DNA of 22,415 nt, from positions 1 to 22,415 of the forward strand of contig DALTWF010000027.1 of the NCBI GenBank assembly GCA_029987235.1, written 5' to 3'. This stretch comes from Methanocorpusculum sp. (GTDB lineage Archaea; Halobacteriota; Methanomicrobia; Methanomicrobiales; Methanocorpusculaceae). The notes below the pieces were generated by a model, which did no database searches, had not been told where the DNA came from, and saw only the letters and a program-made list of their open reading frames with translations. How positions within the stretch are numbered: position 1 is the first letter of the stretch; every line of letters starts with the position of its first letter. The translations under genes and the position numbers were made by a program. Shown here in pieces: positions 7,194-14,267 of the stretch.

Positions 7194-8340
7194 GAACGGA
7201 GACAAAATCTCCATATTAGGCTACGGCTGCATGCGTTTTTCACGTACGGCAGGTGTTGCTGTAAATCAGAAGAAGGCAGAAGAGGAAATGGAGACAGCAT
7301 TAGAAGCGGGGGTAAATTATTTTGATACTGCGTATGTTTATCCGGGTTCTGAGGAGGCGCTCGGGAAGTTTCTTGCAAAAGGACACAGAAGCAGGGTTTT
7401 TCTTGCAACGAAACTGCCGCATTATCAGTGTCGGAGATATGAGGATTTTGAGCGGCTTTTTTCCGAGCAGCTGAAGCGTCTTGAAACGGATTACATTGAT
7501 TATTACCTGATTCATATGCTTTCCGACACTGATTCATGGCAGCGTGTCAAAGAACTCGGTATTGAGAAATGGATTTCGGAAAAGAAATCCAGTGGTGCGA
7601 TAAAAAACATCGGGTTTTCCTATCACGGGGGAACAACAGAGTTTAAGGCGGTTTTGGACTGTTACCCTTGGGATTTCTGTCAGATTCAGTTAAATTATAT
7701 GGATGAATCCACGCAGGCAGGTATTTCCGGTCTGCTTTATGCGGGGGAGAAGAGTCTGCCTGTAATCATAATGGAGCCGCTTCGGGGCGGCAGACTTGCA
7801 AATCTGCCGGAAAATGCGGCACGCCATCTTCCATCAGGAGCAAATCAGGCAGACCTTGCTTTGCGGTGGCTTTGGAAGTTCCCGCAGGTTACGTGTGTTT
7901 TATCCGGCATGAATGATAGGAACCAGGTGCGGGAAAATGTCGCGTCTGCGTGCCGCGGGGGCGAATTAAGCGATGAGGAATCGGCCGCCTTATCTTCGGT
8001 AAAGGCGGAGCTTGAGGCAGACATTCAGGTTCCCTGTACAGGGTGCGGTTACTGTATGCCGTGTCCGAAAGGCGTTATGATTCCAAGCTGCTTTGCTGCA
8101 TACAATCAGGCGTTTTATGACGGGCGATTTGCTGCGGTTTTCACGTATGTGAATACAACAGGTATGGGAAAGCGTCCGGGTTTTGCGTCTCAGTGCATAA
8201 AATGCGGCAGATGTGAGAAACACTGCCCGCAGCATATTCTGATTCGTGACGAGCTTGAAAATGCGGCGGCTGTTTTGGAAGGGCCGCTTTTTAAAATCGG
8301 AAGGCGCGGGGCGCGGCTTGTTTTTAAGATGCGGGAGTAA
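7171..8340 (+). CDS. Aldo/keto reductase with C-terminal 2x[4Fe-4S] ferredoxin-like domain
   Basis: A 389-residue protein. The N-terminal TIM barrel has the aldo/keto reductase tetrad: Asp52 and Tyr57 (FDTAYVYPGS), Lys81 and His115 (YYLIHML). The C-terminus has CTGCGYCMPC (Cys289, 292, 295, 298) and CIKCGRCEKHCP (Cys342, 345, 348, 352), the two cysteine sets expected to bind Fe-S clusters. This architecture is the COG1453-type oxidoreductase common in methanogens and anaerobes. The natural substrate is unknown, and electrons probably pass between a nicotinamide or flavin carrier and the clusters. The ATG at 7171 has GAGG six bases upstream (7161-7164) and overlaps the end of larE-thiI by 23 bp, so it is likely translated from the same mRNA. 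Confidence 0.85.
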   Translation: MQYRTNPKNGDKISILGYGCMRFSRTAGVAVNQKKAEEEMETALEAGVNYFDTAYVYPGSEEALGKFLAKGHRSRVFLATKLPHYQCRRYEDFERLFSEQLKRLETDYIDYYLIHMLSDTDSWQRVKELGIEKWISEKKSSGAIKNIGFSYHGGTTEFKAVLDCYPWDFCQIQLNYMDESTQAGISGLLYAGEKSLPVIIMEPLRGGRLANLPENAARHLPSGANQADLALRWLWKFPQVTCVLSGMNDRNQVRENVASACRGGELSDEESAALSSVKAELEADIQVPCTGCGYCMPCPKGVMIPSCFAAYNQAFYDGRFAAVFTYVNTTGMGKRPGFASQCIKCGRCEKHCPQHILIRDELENAAAVLEGPLFKIGRRGARLVFKMRE

Positions 8341-8353
8341 GCCCCGCACAAAC

Positions 8354-8380
8354 CCTATAACCTATCCGTGCATATTACTT
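8354..8380 (+). promoter_or_regulatory. Candidate TATA region for the flavoprotein gene
   Basis: CCTATAACC (8353-8361) lies about 27 bp before the ATG at 8387, and there is no SD between them. That spacing would start transcription almost at the ATG, so a leaderless mRNA is possible. The call rests on position and sequence only. Confidence 0.35.
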
Positions 8381-8386
8381 ATTATT

Positions 8387-8944
8387 ATGAAAGTAATTGC
8401 AATCTGTTCATCACCGAGGAAGAACTCAAACTCCCGTACACTTGCGGAATCGTTCCTTGCCGGTGCGAAGGAAAACGGGGCCCAGACTGAATTAATCAAT
8501 CTTGATGGAAAAGACATCAAACCGTGTCATGCGGACGGAAGCTGTAAACTTGACCAGGCAAAGCGTTGCGGTGTAAAGGACGATATGCAGCCGATTTATG
8601 ACAGCATTGCAGCAGCCGATGTGATTGCTTTTGCCTCGCCGGTCTATTTCAGCCGTGTAAACGGTCCTATGTGCACATTCATTGACCGCCTGTATGGTTT
8701 AATCGGTCCTGCGGGCAGCAGAATTCCTGCCGGAAAGAAGGCTGTGTCCTTTTTTACCTGCGGGGGTGGACCCGAAGAGGTTATGGTAAAAATGCACAAG
8801 GAGTTAATGGCTGCAATGGGCTATTTCGGTATGCAGTGTGCAGGAAAAGTTCTTGTCTCCGGTGTAAATCCGGAAGGCGAGATTGCCAAATTCCCTGAAA
8901 AACTTGCAGAGGCAAAGGCGCTGGGTAAAGCGCTTTCCTCCTGA
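8387..8944 (+). CDS. Flavodoxin-fold NAD(P)H-dependent FMN oxidoreductase
   Basis: A 185-residue protein. The N-terminus (MKVIAICSSPRKNSNSRTLA) is the FMN phosphate-binding loop of the flavodoxin-like NADPH:FMN reductase / iron-sulfur flavoprotein family. SPVYFSRVNGPMCTFIDRL is the family's second conserved segment, followed by a GGGPEE loop. Iron-sulfur flavoproteins hold a cluster with a compact CxxCxxC-type motif. Here that region reads PCHADGSCKLDQAKRC, giving C-x5-C-x7-C, so the usual cluster site is altered and may be absent. The likely role is electron transfer or quinone, oxygen or metal-ion detoxification. The ATG at 8387 fits the family N-terminus; 46 bp separate it from the reductase, with a possible promoter of its own. 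Confidence 0.8.
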   Translation: MKVIAICSSPRKNSNSRTLAESFLAGAKENGAQTELINLDGKDIKPCHADGSCKLDQAKRCGVKDDMQPIYDSIAAADVIAFASPVYFSRVNGPMCTFIDRLYGLIGPAGSRIPAGKKAVSFFTCGGGPEEVMVKMHKELMAAMGYFGMQCAGKVLVSGVNPEGEIAKFPEKLAEAKALGKALSS

Positions 8945-9122
8945 TTTTTTTTGTAACGGTTTCCTCAGGTATTTTTTGCGGGGGGTGAGTTGTTTTTGCG
9001 GGTGAAAAAAGTCACTCACTTTTTTCATCACGAAAATAAGTCACCCGCTTATCCCAACGCAAAAAATAACTCACCTACTTTTTTCCCCCGCAAAAACAAG
9101 TCACCTGCCCCCTGCTGATTTT
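8945..9122. repeat. Intergenic element A: ~30-bp periodic TCAC repeat with inverted arms
   Basis: No gene lies here. TCAC recurs at 9012, 9041, 9071 and 9101, spaced 29, 30 and 30 bp, each time in the context A-rich/AA(G/C)TCACYYRC followed by T- or C-rich sequence. The reverse complement of the same unit occurs at 8986-9002, forming a 17-nt inverted repeat with 9087-9103 (16 of 17 positions match). A further degenerate reverse unit lies near 8969-8985. The first bases after the flavoprotein stop hold a run of eight T that can terminate it. It is not a CRISPR: the conserved part is short and the 'spacers' are only about 10-15 bp and similar to one another. Confidence 0.7.
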
Positions 9123-9965
9123 TTACACAGAAAACCTGACCAGCCGCCGCTCGCGATACTCCGGCAGCTGATCGCTCACATAAATCGCACACCCGCTCTC
9201 CTTTGCAGCACCCTCGGCAGATTCACGGGCAATATTCGGACGATTATAGTTTTCCGAAAGATGCGCCAAAGCAATCTGCCCCACCTCCCGCGAAAGATGC
9301 GCAATAACATCATATGCAGCTTCATTTGACAAATGCCCGTCTTCTCTGATACGGTCCTTGAGATACCGCGGGTAAAGCCGCTTTACACACAAATCACCCA
9401 TACAATCCGCCCCGCACTTTCTGCATGCAGAACACGCAGGGAACTTATCCGACTGCATAGCCGCAGCCGAATAATTACTTTCAAGAACAACCGCATCACA
9501 AGAAGCAAGAGCCGCAAACATATCACTGTTCACCTGATGCGTATCTAAACACACACCGATACGCGACTCGCCGTCATCGACGATAAACCCCGACGGCTCT
9601 GCCGCATCATGGAACGTACGAAACGAAGTCAGTTCAAGCCCCCCTGCATCAAGCGGAATCTTATCATGCATTACTACCCGTTTTGCAGACGACGGAATCA
9701 GATTATCCCGCACAAGCGCATCATGCGTACCCCCCGTTGCATACACCGGACACTTAACAGCGTTGACAAAACCCTTTGCCGAACGGGCATGGTCTGAATG
9801 TTCATGCGTGATGCAGAGTGCGCGGATTGTATCCGTATTGATTTTGTATGCTTCAAGGACACGTTTTACATACCCCATACCGGCATCGATTACGACCGCA
9901 TCCGTACCATTGCCCAGGTAAATACAGTTGCCCTTGCTTCCGCTTGCAAACATCACACATTCCAT
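9123..9965 (-). CDS. MBL-fold metallohydrolase (YycJ/WalJ-like) with Cys-rich insertion
   Basis: A 280-residue protein. The start MECVMFASGSKGNCIYLG and the metal motif THEHSDH (53-59) place it in the YycJ-like metallo-beta-lactamase family of phosphodiesterases or nucleases. Later metal ligands fit FHD (118-120), CLDTH (139-143) and GHLSNEA (210-216). Relatives read ESNHD...ML...YP..LK.RI..GHLSN; here ESNYSAAAM is followed by an extra segment with five Cys at 178, 181, 184, 188 and 193 before YPRYLKDRI. This could bind zinc or an Fe-S cluster beside the active site. The ATG at 9965 has no SD. A TATA-like CCTTATTTTATC on the minus strand (9990-10001) lies about 30 bp upstream, so the transcript may be nearly leaderless. 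Confidence 0.85.
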   Translation of the reverse strand: MECVMFASGSKGNCIYLGNGTDAVVIDAGMGYVKRVLEAYKINTDTIRALCITHEHSDHARSAKGFVNAVKCPVYATGGTHDALVRDNLIPSSAKRVVMHDKIPLDAGGLELTSFRTFHDAAEPSGFIVDDGESRIGVCLDTHQVNSDMFAALASCDAVVLESNYSAAAMQSDKFPACSACRKCGADCMGDLCVKRLYPRYLKDRIREDGHLSNEAAYDVIAHLSREVGQIALAHLSENYNRPNIARESAEGAAKESGCAIYVSDQLPEYRERRLVRFSV

Positions 9966-9989
9966 ACTTATCTATTGGATGCAAAAAGA

Positions 9990-10001
9990 GATAAAATAAG
10001 G
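9990..10001 (-). promoter_or_regulatory. TATA-like box for the MBL-fold gene
   Basis: Read on the minus strand, CCTTATTTTATC is centred about 30 bp before the ATG at 9965. The whole gap to purE is only 40 bp, so the gene could also be read through from purE. Confidence 0.35.
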
Positions 10002-10005
10002 GTGT

Positions 10006-10392
10006 TTACAGAGATAAAATCCGGTATGCAAAATGCGCCGCATTTTCTCCCCCGTCAACTGCCATACATGCAACAGGAACACCGCGCGGCATCTGCGCAA
10101 TGGATAAGAGCGCATCAAGACCGCCTGCGATTTTTCCCGAAACAGGCACACCGATTACGGGCTTTTTCGTCCGTGCGGCAACAACACCCGGAAGCGCGGC
10201 CGACATACCTGCGATACAGATGAACACTTTTGCATCGGAATTTTTCACATACTCATCCAGCGCTTCTGCATCACGGTGCGCGGAAAGGATTTTACATTCA
10301 AACGATAAATTGTAGGATTCAAGCGTTTTTGTCGCTTTATCAATGATTGCCTGGTCTGAAGCAGACCCTGCTATAACTGCAACTTCAACCAT
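10006..10392 (-). CDS. purE: PurE, 5-(carboxyamino)imidazole ribonucleotide mutase / AIR carboxylase
   Basis: A 128-residue enzyme of purine biosynthesis that places the carboxyl group on C4 of aminoimidazole ribonucleotide. The substrate-binding signature AGSASDQ (8-14), the SAHRD segment (37-41), the AGMSAALPGVVAA loop and QMPRGVPV are all typical. It is slightly shorter than bacterial PurE (about 160 residues), mainly at the C-terminus. The sequence alone does not tell me whether it uses N5-CAIR (class I) or AIR plus CO2 (class II); no purK is visible here. The ATG at 10392 has GGAGA five bases upstream on the minus strand. A longer in-frame extension upstream would lie inside the divergent aminotransferase gene and is rejected. 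Confidence 0.9.
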   Translation of the reverse strand: MVEVAVIAGSASDQAIIDKATKTLESYNLSFECKILSAHRDAEALDEYVKNSDAKVFICIAGMSAALPGVVAARTKKPVIGVPVSGKIAGGLDALLSIAQMPRGVPVACMAVDGGENAAHFAYRILSL

Positions 10393-10444
10393 AGTCTCTC
10401 CAATTACTATATGTATTTGGTGTACAAATATGTAAAAGACTTCT
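10393..10444. promoter_or_regulatory. Compact divergent promoter, purE / aminotransferase
   Basis: Only 52 bp separate the divergent starts. ACTATATGTATTT (10406-10418) can act as a TATA box in either direction. GTGTAC at 10420-10425 resembles motifs upstream of the radical SAM gene and the DUF134 gene. The minus-strand SD for purE lies at 10397-10401. Confidence 0.4.
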
Positions 10445-11578
10445 ATGTATAAAGAAAATCTTCTCATGATGCCGGGTCCGGTACCGATGCCCGAGTCTGT
10501 CAGAAACGCCATGTCTCGTCAGGCAATAAACCACAGAAGCAAGGACTTTGGAGCCTGCTATGCTGATATTGTCCGGATTTTAAAAGCCATCTTCCAGACG
10601 AAAAACGATATGCTTGTCTTATCCGGTTCCGGAACCGCAGGACAGGAGGCTGCAATCGGCAGTTTCGCACGCGGAAAAAAGATTGTTTCCCTTGTCAACG
10701 GTAAGTTCGGTGAGCGCCTCGGTCTGATTTCCAAAATATACGGCGATACAACAATGCTTGAGTCCGAATGGGGTCACCCGTTAAACCTTGAAGGTCTCAA
10801 AGAGCAGCTTGAAGCAGGAGCCGAGGTTGTAACTCTTGTCCACAACGAAACATCCGCCGCAATCTTAAACCCGGCAGAAGAGGTAGGAAAACTCTGTAAA
10901 AAATATGATGCACTCTTTATCTGCGATGGTATCACCTCTATCGGCGGCGACGTGTTCAAAGCAGATGAATGGGGTGTTGATGTTGCTATTGTGGGCAGCC
11001 AGAAATGTCTTGCAGCACCGGCAGGTCTTGCAGCGGTTTCTGTATCCCAGAAAGCCTGGGACAGGCTTTCCGAGGTGCGCCCGTTCTATCTTGACTTAAA
11101 GAAGGCAAAGAAATCTGCAGACGCTGACCCGATGGAGACTCCGACTACTCCGGCCGAACCGCTCTTCTTCGCACTCCAGCAGGCATGCAGACTTATTGAA
11201 GAGGAAGGAATGCAGGCACGTATCGCACGCCACAGAAAACTTTCTTCAGCAGTCCGCGCAGCAGGTGCTGCATGGGGCTTGGCACCTGTCCCGCAGGTTG
11301 ACGCTCTGCACTCCGCATCTAACACGGTCACCGGATTCTTCTATCCGACAGGAATCGAAGACTCCCAGATTCGCGGCGCATGTAAGAAAATGGGCATTGA
11401 GTTTGCCGGCGGTCAGGACAGATTCAAGGGAAAGATTTTCAGAATCGGCAACATGGGTATTATTGATATGCCGGAAGTGCTCGCAACGGTTGCAGCAGTT
11501 CAGACCGCATTTAAGAAGGCAGGTTTCAAACTTGCTGGCGACGGTCTTGAAGCAGCATGCGAAGTACTTTCTGCATAA
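10445..11578 (+). CDS. Class V pyridoxal-phosphate aminotransferase (alanine-glyoxylate/serine-pyruvate type)
   Basis: A 377-residue enzyme. MMPGPVPMPESV at the N-terminus and SGSGTAGQEAAIGSF are the hallmark segments of the alanine-glyoxylate/serine-pyruvate subgroup. Asp161 (ICDGITSIGGD) should contact the PLP ring nitrogen, and Lys187 in VGSQKCLAAPAG is the Schiff-base lysine. Methanogen homologues are broad-specificity transaminases; one Methanocaldococcus member has been linked to phosphoserine formation, so serine or aspartate/alanine metabolism is plausible but not shown here. Codon use favours GCA, GGT and CTT in a regular way, as in the other well-expressed genes of the window. The ATG at 10445 matches the family N-terminus. 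It has no strong SD, and its promoter is shared with purE. Confidence 0.88.
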   Translation: MYKENLLMMPGPVPMPESVRNAMSRQAINHRSKDFGACYADIVRILKAIFQTKNDMLVLSGSGTAGQEAAIGSFARGKKIVSLVNGKFGERLGLISKIYGDTTMLESEWGHPLNLEGLKEQLEAGAEVVTLVHNETSAAILNPAEEVGKLCKKYDALFICDGITSIGGDVFKADEWGVDVAIVGSQKCLAAPAGLAAVSVSQKAWDRLSEVRPFYLDLKKAKKSADADPMETPTTPAEPLFFALQQACRLIEEEGMQARIARHRKLSSAVRAAGAAWGLAPVPQVDALHSASNTVTGFFYPTGIEDSQIRGACKKMGIEFAGGQDRFKGKIFRIGNMGIIDMPEVLATVAAVQTAFKKAGFKLAGDGLEAACEVLSA

Positions 11579-11587
11579 TTCTTTTTT

Positions 11588-12640
11588 TTATGCCTTCAGG
11601 CAGTTTATTGGAATTACAAACACCCCGTCTGCCCGGCGGTAAAGCGGTCCGGTTCCTGTCAGGGCCGCAAGAAACTCCGGTGCTCTTTCATCACTTTTCT
11701 CCCTGATTTTTGCATCCAGCCGTTTAAGAGATGAAGCCCCTGCTTCAATCAGCTTTTCCCCGCCAAGTTTGATTTCGAACGCGCCCCATCTCCCGTCTTC
11801 GAGATGAATTACCGCATCACACTCAAGCCCGGTATTATCCCGGTACTGTCTGATACTTCCCCCCCCCATTGTCTGTGCATAGACTGATAAATCACGTACC
11901 GCAAAATCTTCAAAGAAGAGACCGAATGTATTTAGGTCGCAGATAAGGTCTTTCGGCGCTATTTTCAAAACCCGGCATGCGATTGATGTATCGCAGAAGT
12001 GCCGTGTAGGAGTGGATCGTATTGATGTTTTTGAGCGGATTGCCGGATTCCATGCCGGTAAATCGTCAATAATATACAGGTCTTTTAATGCGTCAAGATA
12101 CTCATCGATGGTTTTCCTGTCCAAAGTACGTTCGTTTGACTGTTTTACATCTTCAATAATCGTCTGAATACTTGCCTCAGATGATATGTTTCGAGCATAA
12201 CTTGCCAGTATCATCCTGAGTAGTTCGGGTTTTTTGTTTCTGAATGAGAAATTATCTGATTCTTCAAAGGAAAAAAGACTGTCACAGTAGTTTTTCGTGA
12301 TGTCAAGTGCCTGATTTTTATTCTTCACAAGAGAAACCGGTCATCCTCCGCGGCAGATTAAGAAGGCAAGTGTTTCGAGAGTGAATTCTTCGTTCAGGTC
12401 AAACACCTTTGTCTCATTTTCAAACAACCCGGTTAATGATATTTTCCCGGAGGACTCGTTTGATTCTGCAAGGGTGAGGGGTTTCATTTTTATCGGTGTA
12501 ATCCGCCCCGCGCCTGAATGATGGATTTCTGTTTTATCTGCAGGTGTAGATCTGCCGGTCAGAATATATTTGTCAAACTGATATTCATTGTCTAAATCGT
12601 CTTTTACCTGATTCCAGATGTCGGGTACCCTCTGCAACCT
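11588..12640 (-). pseudogene. Decayed AAA ATPase with DUF4143 domain: N-terminus lost, in-frame TGA
   Basis: On the minus strand the frame reads LQRVPDIWNQVKDDLD...YILTGRS...PLTLAES...LAFLICRGG, meets TGA (12343-12341), and continues in the same frame as PVSLVKNKNQALDITKNYCD, then DALKDLYIIDDLPAWNP and the nuclease-like DUF4143 core ending EIKLGGEKLIEAG. Relatives of this family read RGGWP at this point, so TGG to TGA is the simplest explanation. The N-terminal Walker A, the arginine-rich linker and the Walker B aspartates are missing: the frame begins with the end of the ...DEIQRVP motif, and a stop lies about 45 bp further upstream. Such ATPases are common accessory genes of mobile character. 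GTG at 12328 or TTG at 12637 could start short products, but neither would be a working ATPase. Confidence 0.8.
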
Positions 12641-12890
12641 TATAGAGACCCCCCCACAATACCCTGAATCTTTCCTGCCTCATCTATGTCTGCAGTAAAC
12701 TTGATTTCATACAAAGCTACATCACCCTTAATCATTGCAGTAAACCGCACAAAATACACAGGTTCTGATGCAAGTTTTTCATGACAAATGCAGTCATGTT
12801 ATTGTATAGTGAACCTCTGAATAAAGTATCAGGATTATTCTTATCGGCAGTAATTAGGCAAACATGTTCAAAATACTGTTATGGGAGAAT
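12640..12890 (-). pseudogene. Frameshifted gene remnant upstream of the broken ATPase
   Basis: Two minus-strand frames look protein-like and abut. The upstream one (about 12872-12781) reads YFEHVCLITADKNNPDTLF then RGSLYNNMTAFVMKNL. The downstream one (about 12777-12640) reads LASEPVYFVRFTAM then GDVALYEIKFTADIDEAGK and ends at a TAA (12642-12640). They join if a frameshift lies near 12780. No start codon or complete domain is found, and I do not recognise the family. A run of seven C (12649-12655) sits at the junction with the ATPase fragment. Together with that fragment it forms a decay zone of about 1.3 kb. Confidence 0.4.
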
Positions 12891-13024
12891 GTGAAGTAAA
12901 GAAAGCATTATACGCGAAAAAATATTGCTCCTCATCACAGAATCCGGTGCGCCCGCCTTGAATATGCGTGTACATATACAAAACCTTAATATACTTCAGC
13001 GCATATGTGTAAGAGTTCACCAGC
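12891..13024 (+). promoter_or_regulatory. Promoter region of the DUF134-nbp35-mfnD-mfnF operon
   Basis: TTAATATA (12986-12993) is a good archaeal TATA box, predicting transcription from about 13015 and a leader of about 10 nt. Upstream of it, TGTACATATACA (12969-12980) is an imperfect palindrome (10 of 12 positions symmetric) that could be an operator. Confidence 0.5.
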
Positions 13025-13402
13025 ATGAGCGACACAACAGGCCGACCGAAAAGTACGAGAACCGTAGCCCCCGAACCCGGGGCAGGCTGCTACGCACCGG
13101 TATGCCCCAAAAAATTCCAGAGCGCAGAAACCGTTCTTCTCCACCCCGAAGAACTTGCCATCCTGCGCCTTATTGATTTGGAAGGACACTCCCAGGAAGA
13201 AGCAGCAGTAATGCTCGGAGTCTCGCGCAAAACCGCCTGGCGCGACATTCACGAAGCACGCTTTAAAATCGCGGACGCCATCGTGAATGGAAAGATGCTT
13301 CGGGTCACCTGCGAGGAAAACACCCCTGTTGCGTGTTCCCCGCTTCCGATGCCTCTTGCAAAACCCGCTGGTCACAAAAATACAAGGAAGAAACAAACAT
13401 GA
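13025..13402 (+). CDS. DUF134 (UPF0251) helix-turn-helix protein
   Basis: A 125-residue protein. Residues after about 37 (LLHPEELAILRLIDLEGHSQ then EEAAVMLGVSRKTAWRDIHEAR) form a sigma-70 region 4-like helix-turn-helix, the diagnostic core of DUF134. The N-terminus has GRPKSTRT and two Cys (GCYAPVC), which match the variable Cys-bearing head of the family and could sense metal or redox state. DUF134 genes are often found next to Mrp/Nbp35 ATPases, as here, with an ATGA overlap. The protein probably regulates its own operon, and the palindrome at 12969-12980 is a candidate site. The C-terminal tail is basic (KKQT). Confidence 0.85.
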   Translation: MSDTTGRPKSTRTVAPEPGAGCYAPVCPKKFQSAETVLLHPEELAILRLIDLEGHSQEEAAVMLGVSRKTAWRDIHEARFKIADAIVNGKMLRVTCEENTPVACSPLPMPLAKPAGHKNTRKKQT

Positions 13403-14265
13403 GCGAATCAGAAGGATGCAACGGACACTGTGATTCCTGTTCATCAAAGGAAGGATGTCCCAAGCCGCAGAAAGCAGACATCAGCGTAAAGCACGTAATT
13501 TTAGTCCTCTCCGGCAAAGGAGGTGTCGGCAAATCGACCGTCTCCGTAAACCTTGCCTACGCATTATCCAACCACGGATACCAGACCGGTCTTTTGGACC
13601 TGGATATTCACGGTCCGTCAATCGGAAAAATGCTCGGCATTGAAGACCTCCGCCTGCAGGCAATCGGCAACAAGATTATGCCAATTAAGGTAACCGGCTC
13701 CCTTAAGGCAGTATCTATGTCACTTCTCTTAAACGAGACTGACAGCCCGGTTGTCTGGCGCGGACCGATGAAGGCAGCAGCCATTCAGCAGTTCTTAGGC
13801 GATGTTGACTGGGGAGACCTTGACTACCTTGTCTGCGACTTACCGCCGGGAACCGGTGACGAGGCATTAAACATCGTCCAGTTCGCACCAAATGTGGAAG
13901 GTGCTGTTATTGTAACCACCCCGCAGGATGTTGCAGTTCTTGATTCCACCAAGGCAATCAAGTTCATTGAAATGATGGAACTGCCGGTACTTGGTATTGT
14001 TGAAAACATGTCCGGCTTTGTCTGCCCGCACTGCGGAGAAGTTGTTGACCTCTTCGGCCGCGGCGGCGGAAAGAAGGCTGCAGAGCAGTACAATGTTCCG
14101 TTCCTTGGTGAAATCCCTCTTGATATGGGTATGCGTGTTGCAGGCGACGAAGGCAGACCGTTCATTGTTGTAAAGCCGGGAGAAAAGGCAGGAAACCCGA
14201 CCCGCGATGCAGTAGACAAGGTTATGGAAAACCTGATTAAAGAAGTTGAAAAACGCGAAGAGTAG
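13399..14265 (+). CDS. Nbp35/Mrp-type P-loop ATPase, Fe-S cluster carrier
   Basis: A 288-residue protein. The deviant Walker A GKGGVGKS (39-46) marks the MinD/Mrp family. The N-terminus carries C-x3-C-x2-C-x5-C (Cys7, 11, 14, 20), like the ferredoxin-like N-terminal cluster site of Nbp35. CPHC near residue 209 is the conserved bridging-cluster motif at the dimer interface. WRGPMKAAAIQQFLGDVDWG and DLPPGTGDEALNIVQF are typical. Homologues (ApbC/Nbp35) bind and pass on [4Fe-4S] clusters to apoproteins in the cytosol. The start at 13399 overlaps DUF134 by 4 bp; a longer frame upstream lies inside that gene. Only 2 bp separate its stop from mfnD. Confidence 0.93.
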   Translation: MSESEGCNGHCDSCSSKEGCPKPQKADISVKHVILVLSGKGGVGKSTVSVNLAYALSNHGYQTGLLDLDIHGPSIGKMLGIEDLRLQAIGNKIMPIKVTGSLKAVSMSLLLNETDSPVVWRGPMKAAAIQQFLGDVDWGDLDYLVCDLPPGTGDEALNIVQFAPNVEGAVIVTTPQDVAVLDSTKAIKFIEMMELPVLGIVENMSGFVCPHCGEVVDLFGRGGGKKAAEQYNVPFLGEIPLDMGMRVAGDEGRPFIVVKPGEKAGNPTRDAVDKVMENLIKEVEKREE

Positions 14266-14267
14266 AT

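Noticed and set aside
9004..9115. CRISPR-like array from the regular 30-bp spacing
   Set aside because: The conserved part is only about 10-15 bp, the intervening parts are short and similar to one another, units occur in both orientations and there are no cas genes. It is reported as a repeat element instead.
10393..10512. A 40-residue N-terminal extension of PurE
   Set aside because: It would be antisense to the start of the aminotransferase gene and the shared promoter. The PurE fold starts at the ATG at 10392, with its own SD.
12341..12343. TGA read as selenocysteine or a recoded codon in the DUF4143 protein
   Set aside because: The position matches a Trp in relatives, the ATPase half is also missing, and there is no sign of a recoding element. 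Simple decay explains it.
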